Assembly (NCBI GenBank): GCA_902783735.1
Contig: CACZSE010000200.1
Coordinates: 1 to 13,258 of the forward strand
Direction of reading: 5' to 3'
DNA: 13,258 nucleotides
From: an uncultured Lachnospiraceae bacterium
GTDB taxonomy: Bacteria; Bacillota; Clostridia; Lachnospirales; Lachnospiraceae
Under the pieces are notes generated by a model that had not been told where the DNA came from, ran no database searches, and saw only the letters and a list, made by a program, of their open reading frames with translations. The number at the start of each line of letters is the position of its first letter. Position 1 is the first letter of the stretch. A program made the translations under genes and the position numbers. Below, piece after piece: positions 7,747-13,258 of this stretch.

Positions 7747-8841
7747 TTAGAATGCATTTATCCTTGATATCACGTAGTCCTGCTCCTCTTTTTTCATACC
7801 GTTATATAAAGGTATGGAAAGAACAGTGTCTGCATATTCTTCGGTGATCGGCAGATCCCCCTTATTCATGCCTAGGTAAGAATATGCTTCGGACAGATGC
7901 GGAGGTATCGGATAATGGATTATGGTCCCGATCCCCTGTTCATCGAGATATTTCATCAGTTCGTCTCTGTACGGACATCTGATAACAAATTGATGCCATA
8001 TATGAGTGGCTCCTTTTCTTATCTTCGGAAGCACTATCTTATCATTTGAAAGTTCTTCAAGATAACGTAAACTAAGCTTATTCTTCTCATCCGTCATTTC
8101 ATTTAAATGTCCCAGACGCACTCTTAAAAGACCCGCCTGGATCTCATCGAGTCTCGAATTGGCTCCTACTATCTTATTGTGATATCTCTTCTCTGAACCG
8201 TAATTTCTGAAAATACGGATGAATTCTGCAATTTCTTCATTGTCGGTAACAATGGCACCGCCGTCTCCGAAAGCCCCCAGATTTTTTGAAGGATAAAATG
8301 AAAAGCAACCTATGTCACCGAAGGTTCCTGTAGTCTTTCCATCAAAAGAAGCGCCGTGCGATTGTGCGCAGTCCTCCACGAGCTTAAGATCATATTTGTC
8401 ACATAATGCTCTTATCTTCGACATATTTGATGCCTGTCCGTAAAGGTGTACGACAAGTATCGCCTTTGTTTTTGACGTGATCTTTTCTTCTATCTTATCG
8501 GCATCGATATTGAAATACTCATCGGGTTCTACAAATACGGGAGTCGCACCGTTTAATGTTATTCCCATTACACTTGCGATATACGTATTTCCCTGTACGA
8601 TCACTTCATCGCCTTTTGATATCTTTAATGCACGAAATGCTATCCACAATGCATCAAGGCCGCTGGCCAGTCCCACGCAATATTTTGATCCTATATATGT
8701 AGCAAATTCACGTTCAAAAGCCTCCAGCTCTTTTCCCATGATGTACCATCCGGATCTTAAAACCTCAATGGCCTTTTTTTCAAATTCTTCCTGATATTGA
8801 TAAAACCCTCTGTCTAAACGGTTGGGCATGATCTTTTCCAT
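7747..8841 (-). CDS. DegT/DnrJ/EryC1/StrS family PLP-dependent sugar aminotransferase (FdtB/QdtB-like)
   Basis: These cytoplasmic enzymes transfer an amino group from glutamate to a nucleotide-linked keto-sugar. The 364-residue protein has all hallmarks: a substrate-site glycine-rich turn (SGLDAL, 60-65), EDCAQSHGA (156-164) with the PLP-ring aspartate Asp-157, the Schiff-base lysine in SFYPSKNLGAFGDGGA (Lys-186), NSRLDEIQAG (228-237), and the C-terminal IHYPIPPHLSEAY (308-320) found in the 3-amino-sugar branch. With the FdtA/QdtA-type cupin downstream, the likely product is a dTDP-3-amino-3,6-dideoxyhexose. No acetyltransferase (FdtC/QdtC) and no rmlA/rmlB are in the window, so donor supply must be elsewhere. 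It is the first gene of the minus-strand run, with GGAG 11 bases before the ATG; a second in-frame ATG at 8829 is less likely. Substrate choice is inferred. Confidence 0.93.
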   Translation of the reverse strand: MEKIMPNRLDRGFYQYQEEFEKKAIEVLRSGWYIMGKELEAFEREFATYIGSKYCVGLASGLDALWIAFRALKISKGDEVIVQGNTYIASVMGITLNGATPVFVEPDEYFNIDADKIEEKITSKTKAILVVHLYGQASNMSKIRALCDKYDLKLVEDCAQSHGASFDGKTTGTFGDIGCFSFYPSKNLGAFGDGGAIVTDNEEIAEFIRIFRNYGSEKRYHNKIVGANSRLDEIQAGLLRVRLGHLNEMTDEKNKLSLRYLEELSNDKIVLPKIRKGATHIWHQFVIRCPYRDELMKYLDEQGIGTIIHYPIPPHLSEAYSYLGMNKGDLPITEEYADTVLSIPLYNGMKKEEQDYVISRINAF

Positions 8842-8901
8842 AATATTTCAGTCTCCGATATGATATGATCGGCATGCCTTCCTGTCGACATACCAAGTAA
8901 A

Positions 8902-8910
8902 ATTATATCA
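8902..8910 (-). promoter_or_regulatory. Extended -10 promoter of the surface-glycan/housekeeping run
   Basis: Read on the minus strand this is TGATATAAT, a perfect TATAAT -10 box with the TGn extension. The -35 region 17 bp upstream is only a T-run (8925-8930), which is common for extended -10 promoters. Transcription would start near 8895, giving a leader of about 50 bases before the aminotransferase start. It is the only good promoter I see for the nine-gene run. Confidence 0.6.
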
Positions 8911-8931
8911 GATTATCAAAATATAAAAAAG

Positions 8932-8950
8932 TTTACACCTAAGGTTTACA
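8932..8950. promoter_or_regulatory. Candidate NiaR operator (19-bp imperfect palindrome)
   Basis: TTTACACCT, a single A, then AGGTTTACA form an inverted repeat with 7 of 9 positions paired. The ACACCT/AGGT core resembles, from memory, the half-sites described for niacin-responsive NiaR regulators in Firmicutes. It overlaps the -35 box of the niaR promoter, where a bound repressor would block RNA polymerase. Operator identity is inferred from position and symmetry. Confidence 0.5.
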
Positions 8951-8973
8951 GCTGTAATGTTCTGTGGTATACT
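8945..8973 (+). promoter_or_regulatory. niaR: SigA-type promoter of niaR and the EIIC-like gene
   Basis: A -35 box TTTACA (8945-8950) and a -10 box TATACT (8968-8973) are separated by exactly 17 bp. Transcription would start near 8980, about 30 bases before the niaR ATG. Confidence 0.75.
8946..8957. repeat. Perfect 12-bp palindrome over the -35 box
   Basis: TTACAGCTGTAA is a perfect palindrome covering most of the niaR -35 box and the start of the spacer, partly overlapping the 19-bp palindrome to its left. It could be an alternative or second operator site; which of the two the regulator prefers cannot be told from sequence. Confidence 0.55.
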
Positions 8974-9008
8974 CCTTTCTAACAACAAAAACAAGTGAGG
9001 TATTTTAT

Positions 9009-9551
9009 ATGTCAGCGATAAATCGTCAAAATGAAATAATCTCCCTGTTAAGCGGCAGTGACAAACCTGTCTCCGGCCATGCTCTTTCCGAGCATTTTGC
9101 TGTAAGCAGACAGATAATCGTCAAAGATATCGGAGTCTTAAAAGAACAGGGATACGATATTTTGTCTACTCCCAAAGGATATATCCTGGACCATTCGAAT
9201 GATATAACATGCATCTTTAAAGTACATCACACCACGGAATCCACCAGAGAGGAACTAAACCTTTTTGTGGATCTCGGAGCCGTTGTAAAGGATGTTTTTA
9301 TTTATCACAGGGTGTACGGGATGATAAGAGCTCAGTTAAATATATCCTCCCGAAAGGATGTTTCTTCTTTCTGTGAAGGTATAGAGAGCGGCCGATCCAC
9401 ACTCTTAATGAATACTACTTCCGGATATCACTATCACACGATAATCACAAAGGATAAAGAAACCATGGACCTGGTTCACAGCGAACTTGATAAGCACGGC
9501 TTCCTGGCTGCTCTTACGGATTATGAACCAGAAGGTGCCATAGGTAAATGA
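9009..9551 (+). CDS. niaR: NiaR (YrxA) niacin-responsive transcriptional repressor
   Basis: NiaR represses NAD synthesis and niacin uptake genes when niacin is plentiful. The 180-residue protein has an N-terminal winged helix (about 5-60; recognition region VSRQIIVKDIGVLKEQGYDI, 32-51) and the C-terminal ligand-binding 3H domain. Its conserved histidines are visible: H73/H74 followed by Glu-81/Glu-82, H100 in IYHRVYG, and H141 and H143 in GYHYHTI. The spacing matches the metal-binding His, Glu, His, His set known from the Thermotoga structure. Start choice: the frame runs back to an ATG at 8964, but that codon lies between the -35 and -10 boxes. The ATG at 9009 has GTGAGG eight bases upstream and gives the usual family length. 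It is followed after 15 bp by the EIIC-like transporter gene, its probable target through autoregulation. Confidence 0.93.
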   Translation: MSAINRQNEIISLLSGSDKPVSGHALSEHFAVSRQIIVKDIGVLKEQGYDILSTPKGYILDHSNDITCIFKVHHTTESTREELNLFVDLGAVVKDVFIYHRVYGMIRAQLNISSRKDVSSFCEGIESGRSTLLMNTTSGYHYHTIITKDKETMDLVHSELDKHGFLAALTDYEPEGAIGK

Positions 9552-9566
9552 TAAGGAGACAAAATT

Positions 9567-10658
9567 ATGGAAAAGACTACTCAGACAAACACAAATGATG
9601 GAAAGTTTAAAGCATTCCTGAAAAGAAAGGACATTGAAATATCATTTAAAAGATACTTTATCGACGCCCTGGGCGCCATGGCAAGCGGTCTGTTTGCATC
9701 GCTTCTCATCGGAACCATAATCGGAACTCTGGGACAGCAGCTTGGAATAACAGCCCTTGTTGATATGGGCGGATACGCCAAAAGTGTAGCCGGGCCCGCA
9801 ATGGCAGTAGCTATCGCATATGCTCTCAAAGCCCCCAACCTTGTACTTTTTTCTATGCTGGCTGTAGGCGCCGCATCCAATGCTCTCGGTGGAGCCGGCG
9901 GTCCTTTAGCTGTACTCATTATAGCAATAATAGCCGCAGAATTCGGTAAGATGGTATCAAAAGAGACAAAGGTTGATATTCTTGTCACCCCTCTGGTAAC
10001 CATAGGCATCGGAGTATTTCTTGCGATTTTAATAGCACCTGCGATCGGAAGTGCCGCAAGTTCGGTAGGAAAACTCATAATGTGGGCTACAGAGCTTCAT
10101 CCTTTCATGATGGGTATACTTGTTTCAGTAATAGTAGGAATAGCCCTCACTCTTCCCATAAGCAGTGCAGCGATATGTGCAGCGCTGTCATTGACCGGTC
10201 TTGCCGGTGGTGCCGCAGTAGCAGGATGCTGTGCTCAGATGGTAGGTTTTGCAGTAATGAGCTTTAAAGAAAACAAAGTAGGCGGTCTTGTATCTCAGGG
10301 CATCGGAACAAGTATGTTACAGATGGGTAATATCGTAAAGAATCCCAAAATATGGATAGCCCCCATCCTTACATCAGCCATTACCGGTCCTGTCGCAACA
10401 TGCATATTCAAGATGCAGATGAACGGCGAAGCAATAGCTTCAGGAATGGGTACCTGCGGTCTTGTAGGTCAGATAGGCGTATATACCGGATGGTTAAATG
10501 ATATTGCCGCAGGAACCAAGACTTCCATAACAGGCTTTGACTGGCTTGGACTTATACTTGTAAGCTTTGTCCTTCCTGCGATCTTAACCTTTATATTCGG
10601 AGAGATATTAAGAAAGATCGGATGGATAAAAGAAAACGATCTTAAACTTGAAGTATAG
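9567..10658 (+). CDS. Stand-alone EIIC-like membrane transporter (PTS_EIIC_2 type), candidate niacin permease
   Basis: A 363-residue integral membrane protein with about nine to ten hydrophobic segments, many rich in Gly and Ala, matching by eye the PTS_EIIC_2 family (GGAGGPLAV, about 111-119; SFKENKVGGLVSQGIGTSMLQMGNIVKNPKIWIAP spans about 232-266). Members are annotated as PTS sugar IIC subunits, but this gene has no IIA, IIB or HPr domain and none is encoded beside it, so it may transport without phosphorylation. It begins 15 bp after niaR with AAGGAG about nine bases before the ATG, and no promoter separates them; a strong terminator follows. Sharing a transcript and operator with the niacin repressor points to uptake of niacin, nicotinamide or a related NAD precursor. 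The family call is good; the substrate is inference from context. Confidence 0.85.
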   Translation: MEKTTQTNTNDGKFKAFLKRKDIEISFKRYFIDALGAMASGLFASLLIGTIIGTLGQQLGITALVDMGGYAKSVAGPAMAVAIAYALKAPNLVLFSMLAVGAASNALGGAGGPLAVLIIAIIAAEFGKMVSKETKVDILVTPLVTIGIGVFLAILIAPAIGSAASSVGKLIMWATELHPFMMGILVSVIVGIALTLPISSAAICAALSLTGLAGGAAVAGCCAQMVGFAVMSFKENKVGGLVSQGIGTSMLQMGNIVKNPKIWIAPILTSAITGPVATCIFKMQMNGEAIASGMGTCGLVGQIGVYTGWLNDIAAGTKTSITGFDWLGLILVSFVLPAILTFIFGEILRKIGWIKENDLKLEV

Positions 10659-10675
10659 ATATGATTGTAATAAAC

Positions 10676-10713
10676 AAAAAAAGCTTCCCGTTTTAAAAAC
10701 GGGAAGCTTTTTT
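10676..10713. terminator. Bidirectional intrinsic terminator
   Basis: A perfect hairpin, AAGCTTCCCG pairing with CGGGAAGCTT, has an AT-rich loop and A-tract/T-tract flanks (seven A before, six T after). It therefore works in both directions: for the niaR operon on the plus strand and for the converging chemoreceptor gene, whose stop is seven bases away on the minus strand. Confidence 0.92.
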
Positions 10714-10719
10714 AATAAT

Positions 10720-12225
10720 TTATTCTTCGTTTAATCTTTCAGCATCATCACTGAGTTCAACTACCAGATCCTCAACTTCGTTAAGAGTAGACTGATTCAT
10801 CTCGCTTGCACTGTATGTTTCGGAAGCATGAGCGCTAACCTCTTCAGTGATAGCGGAAATAGTCTGAACGGAATCGACGATCTCCTTATTGGCATCGGAA
10901 AGCCTTTCAACCGAATTGCTGAGTTCCTGAGACTGTTTTTTCATCTCATCTATGCTGTCATTGATAGCAGTAAAGTTCTCAGCAGTTTTACTTGCCGTAC
11001 TTGCCTGAACCTTGTTTGTTGAAACCAGAGTGTCGATCTTTTCAACCATGGTAGAAAGCTGTTCCGAAATATTGCTTATAAGATCATTTATATCGGATGT
11101 TGCGCTGGTTGTCTGACCTGCAAGATTGGATATCTCGGTAGCAACTACCGCAAACCCTCTTCCCGCTTCACCTGCTCTCGCAGCCTCAATGGAAGCATTC
11201 AATGCTAAAAGGCTTGTCTGTGATGCTACACTGTTTATGAGCTCCGTTATGGAATTCATCTTATTTGTATATTCGGTAAATGCTTCCAGAGAAGAAACAA
11301 CTTCCGACCCTGCTTTTTCAGCCTCCATGGCAAGACTCGTAAAGCTCTCTATCTGTTTTCTTCCTTCAGATACGGCATCATGAGATCTTTCCATATACTG
11401 TGCCATTACATCTACGGCACCTTCAACACTGGATATAGTATCCTGTATCTGTTCTGTCTTTAAAAGCTGTCTTTGAACCGCTTCGGCAGTCTCATTTGCT
11501 CCTGTTGAAACCTCAGACATTGAATTCAGTGTCTGTTCCATGGAAGTCTTTAAAGCGACCATCTTGCCGTCCATAACTTCAACATTTCCCGACATATGCC
11601 TTGATACACCCAGAATCTTTTCAAAGATATCATTTATTCTGTTCTTTTCAAGTGTGAGTCTGGCCGCTCTTACTTCACTGAACAATGCATACTTACGATT
11701 GATCATTATAAAGAAGATAACGCACATCAGAACAAGTAAAACTTCGATCTCGGCACTTACAAGATCCGTAGGACTCTCCATATTCTTTACAAACACGTTA
11801 ATGCCTACAGCGATAACATTTTCAACGATCGCTCCTATTCCGACAATATATACAAACCGGATATTATTAAAGAGCATGAGGATGAGAAACATCGGAAGGA
11901 CATAAGTAAATACCAGATTATTCTGCGCCGTAAATAAAACAAATGTATATAATGACGCAAAACCGATCCCTACCGTTCTCATAACAGCAAATTCGCTGTC
12001 ATTATTCTGTTTGTAAAACATCCAGGATAATATTACGGGGACAAAACAAAGTAATAAAACAAGGATTGTATAGGGAACTGTCCTGTTACCCTTTATAACT
12101 TCCACAACATACGCAAGTGCAATGATGGTACACAGGATCGTCTGACATATGATTCCTGTAAGATTCGAACTTTGCAGTTCAGAAATGGCCGCTTTTGCCT
12201 GCAGATCTTCATAATTCTCACCCAT
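10720..12225 (-). CDS. Methyl-accepting chemotaxis protein with multi-pass membrane sensor region
   Basis: A chemoreceptor that controls CheA activity and hence flagellar rotation. The N-terminal 180 residues contain about six hydrophobic segments (about 24-45, 50-70, 82-100, 104-122, 125-146, 158-176) instead of the usual two flanking a periplasmic domain, so there is almost no extracellular part. A coiled-coil stretch follows and the highly conserved hairpin tip lies at 335-372 ([20 protein letters not shown], then [18 protein letters not shown]). Sites rich in Glu/Gln and Ser/Thr on both flanks suit methylation. I find no clear HAMP domain between membrane and coiled coil. AAGGAG lies about ten bases before the ATG. 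The gene is preceded by a 70-bp gap after the cysteine-rich gene. Ligand unknown; membrane-embedded sensing of redox, energy or lipophilic signals is possible. Confidence 0.93.
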   Translation of the reverse strand: MGENYEDLQAKAAISELQSSNLTGIICQTILCTIIALAYVVEVIKGNRTVPYTILVLLLCFVPVILSWMFYKQNNDSEFAVMRTVGIGFASLYTFVLFTAQNNLVFTYVLPMFLILMLFNNIRFVYIVGIGAIVENVIAVGINVFVKNMESPTDLVSAEIEVLLVLMCVIFFIMINRKYALFSEVRAARLTLEKNRINDIFEKILGVSRHMSGNVEVMDGKMVALKTSMEQTLNSMSEVSTGANETAEAVQRQLLKTEQIQDTISSVEGAVDVMAQYMERSHDAVSEGRKQIESFTSLAMEAEKAGSEVVSSLEAFTEYTNKMNSITELINSVASQTSLLALNASIEAARAGEAGRGFAVVATEISNLAGQTTSATSDINDLISNISEQLSTMVEKIDTLVSTNKVQASTASKTAENFTAINDSIDEMKKQSQELSNSVERLSDANKEIVDSVQTISAITEEVSAHASETYSASEMNQSTLNEVEDLVVELSDDAERLNEE

Positions 12226-12295
12226 AAGTAAATACTCCTTTTCCTTAAAAAGTCAATCCTTCCTGCAACATGTATAATATAGCTTATCAGCAATA

Positions 12296-12538
12296 TTATT
12301 GATTTTTCTTTCTGATCAGTTCCATTACAATATCGTAATTCTCGGGTAAATGCACAAATGTACAATCAATGCAGCTTTTTACTTTCTTTCCGTCCCTGTC
12401 AACATATCTGTAATTTCCCGGACAATCCGTATCATATAACGGACAAAAACAAAACAGACAGTTTATATCCGAACCGGTCTTATGACACGGATAATATTCA
12501 CATTGTTTATTTGCAAAAAAACGACTGGAATTTTCTAT
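12296..12538 (-). CDS. Small cysteine-rich (PF04071-type) protein with ATA in place of the start codon
   Basis: An 80-residue frame carries the pattern of the 'cysteine-rich small domain' family, predicted metal-binding proteins often encoded beside cobalamin genes. Visible are C13, C18 (CEYYPCHK), C27, C30 and C32 (NCLFCFCPLY), C39 (DCPGNYRY), and C56 and C59 (SCIDC), then a short helical tail. Family members, as I recall them, begin Met-Glu-Asn-Ser; here Glu-Asn-Ser-Ser follows directly after an ATA codon at 12538-12536. A perfect GGAGG (12546-12550) sits seven bases upstream of this ATA. No in-frame ATG, GTG or TTG lies near the N-terminus, and upstream the frame is closed by a stop after 13 codons. 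The coding frame itself is intact. Either ATA serves as a rare start, or the start codon has been lost or misread. It follows cbiA by 16 bp and is probably in its operon. Confidence 0.8.
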   Translation of the reverse strand: MENSSRFFANKQCEYYPCHKTGSDINCLFCFCPLYDTDCPGNYRYVDRDGKKVKSCIDCTFVHLPENYDIVMELIRKKNQ

Positions 12539-12545
12539 TGTTCTG

Positions 12546-12550
12546 CCTCC
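12546..12550 (-). promoter_or_regulatory. Shine-Dalgarno sequence that fixes the start of the cysteine-rich gene
   Basis: GGAGG on the minus strand, four bases beyond the cbiA stop codon and seven bases before the ATA at 12538. Its ideal spacing marks that ATA as the expected initiation position. Confidence 0.8.
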
Positions 12551-12554
12551 AAAT

Positions 12555-13258
12555 TCACTTTTTCACAGCTGAAACAAATATATCAGCCATTATACTCCCA
12601 CAACCGTAATAAAAGTGTGGGAAACCCCAAATACTGTTTTCATTCGATATCATGCAATCGTATACAGTACCATCCGATACCTTTTTTGCCTTATATGAAT
12701 TCATTATACTACTACTCTCGTAATAGTGGAACTCATGGCCTTTAAGTCCGGTCACAGACTTTTGAAAGTCACTCGGACTCTCACCGTTAAAGCTTTCTAT
12801 CTGCATATATCCAAACCTGATAAGCCGGGAGCTGTAACGACATGTTCCGTCTATGACACCGACCATCTTATATGGTTTATTCTGCATATCTTCAATACTG
12901 TTATGAAGATACATGAAGCCTCCGCATTCGGCGATCGAAGGCATGCCGTTTTGGATCGCATCCCTTACGGCATCGAGCATTGAAACGTTCTTACTGAGTG
13001 TATCAAGATATAATTCCGGGTAACCACCTCCCAAAAGTATACCGCGACAATTTTGCGGAAGCCTTTTATCCCGAAGGGGTGAAAAGAATTCTATTCTCAG
13101 TCCCCTATCCTGCAGCTGTCTCAGATTCTCTCTGTAGTAAAAGCAAAATGCTTCGTCGTGGGCAACGGCAAGCACCGGAACAGCAGCTTTTTTATTGTCA
13201 TTAGCGCTGGTTAACATAATGTCACGCAGGGAATAATTCGATTTTTTTACAGTAATTT
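12555..13258 (-). CDS. cbiA: Cobyrinate a,c-diamide synthase CbiA, C-terminal part (5' end outside window)
   Basis: CbiA uses glutamine and ATP to amidate the a and c side chains of cobyrinate (or its cobalt-free/early precursor) in cobalamin synthesis. The frame is open through the right edge, giving 233 codons of the C-terminal glutamine-amidotransferase part; about 200 or more N-terminal residues (the ATP-binding domain) lie outside. An ATG at 13217 is internal and not a start, since coding sequence clearly continues upstream to the edge. Visible are AVAHDEAFCFYY (the family's AxAxDxAFxFYY linker), LLGGGYPELY, the nucleophile cysteine in SIAECGGFMYL (TGC at 12926-12924), GHEFHYYES, and the late catalytic-site histidine in GFPHFYYG. 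The C-terminal GATase fold is complete. A small cysteine-rich gene follows after 16 bp. The family call is firm; position in a larger cob/cbi operon is inferred. Confidence 0.93.
   Translation of the reverse strand, partial: ITVKKSNYSLRDIMLTSANDNKKAAVPVLAVAHDEAFCFYYRENLRQLQDRGLRIEFFSPLRDKRLPQNCRGILLGGGYPELYLDTLSKNVSMLDAVRDAIQNGMPSIAECGGFMYLHNSIEDMQNKPYKMVGVIDGTCRYSSRLIRFGYMQIESFNGESPSDFQKSVTGLKGHEFHYYESSSIMNSYKAKKVSDGTVYDCMISNENSIWGFPHFYYGCGSIMADIFVSAVKK

Noticed and set aside
8855..8878. Inverted repeat CCGAT...ATCGG and palindrome GGCATGCC in the leader of the aminotransferase gene
   Set aside because: Arms are only five and four bases and there is no T-tract or riboswitch-like structure; probably chance.
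8964..9551. Longer NiaR start at 8964
   Set aside because: That codon lies between the -35 and -10 boxes of the gene's own promoter, and the extra residues do not fit the family.
9581..10078. Long open frame antisense to the EIIC-like gene
   Set aside because: A shadow frame produced by the Gly/Ala-rich codons of the real membrane protein; no ribosome site or family features.
12282..12289. GCTGATAA on the minus strand as a sigma-28 -10 box for the chemoreceptor
   Set aside because: It resembles the flagellar consensus, but no TAAA-like -35 sits at the required distance of 14-16 bases.
12093..12365. A 90-codon open frame on the minus strand starting at 12365
   Set aside because: It is out of frame with both the cysteine-rich gene and the chemoreceptor it overlaps and has no family features.
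12555..13217. Treating the ATG at 13217 as the start of a separate short amidotransferase
   Set aside because: The frame stays open to the window edge and the missing N-terminal domain is expected upstream; the protein is a cut CbiA.

Overview
The window looks like chromosomal DNA from a low-GC, anaerobic, motile Firmicute, most likely a member of the Lachnospiraceae (Butyrivibrio/Roseburia-like). This rests on AT-rich codon use, a NiaR-type NAD regulator, a multi-pass chemoreceptor, anaerobic cobalamin synthesis (CbiA) and DUF6056-type surface glycan genes. Genus cannot be settled from the sequence. I see no tRNA, rRNA, insertion sequence, prophage or CRISPR array.

Region 1 (1-8841, all minus strand) is one tightly packed run of nine genes, read from right to left. 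First comes a surface-polysaccharide block: a DegT-type sugar aminotransferase, a DUF6056-like multi-pass membrane protein, a GtrB/ArnC-like family 2 glycosyltransferase and an FdtA/QdtA-type cupin sugar ketoisomerase. Together these suggest synthesis of a nucleotide-linked amino-deoxysugar and its transfer to a cell-surface glycan. Housekeeping genes follow with ATGA overlaps or gaps of a few bases: a YkgJ-type cysteine-cluster protein, the 16S rRNA methyltransferase RsmJ, a membrane-anchored protein of unknown function, a D-alanyl-D-alanine carboxypeptidase, and an RlmI-like 23S rRNA methyltransferase that runs off the left edge a few residues before its end. A probable extended -10 promoter for the run lies at 8902-8910.

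Region 2 (8932-10713, plus strand) is a two-gene operon: the niacin-responsive repressor NiaR and a stand-alone EIIC-like membrane transporter lacking any PTS phosphotransfer domain. A strong promoter (TTTACA, 17 bp, TATACT) is overlapped at its -35 box by two palindromes, which suggests autoregulation and makes the transporter a candidate niacin/NAD-precursor permease. A bidirectional terminator closes the operon.

Region 3 (10720-13258, minus strand) holds a chemoreceptor with a membrane-embedded sensor, and upstream of it the C-terminal half of CbiA (cobyrinate a,c-diamide synthase) followed by an 80-residue cysteine-rich protein. That small gene has a perfect Shine-Dalgarno sequence, but its expected ATG start reads ATA, so it is easily missed. 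It is the most striking oddity of the window.
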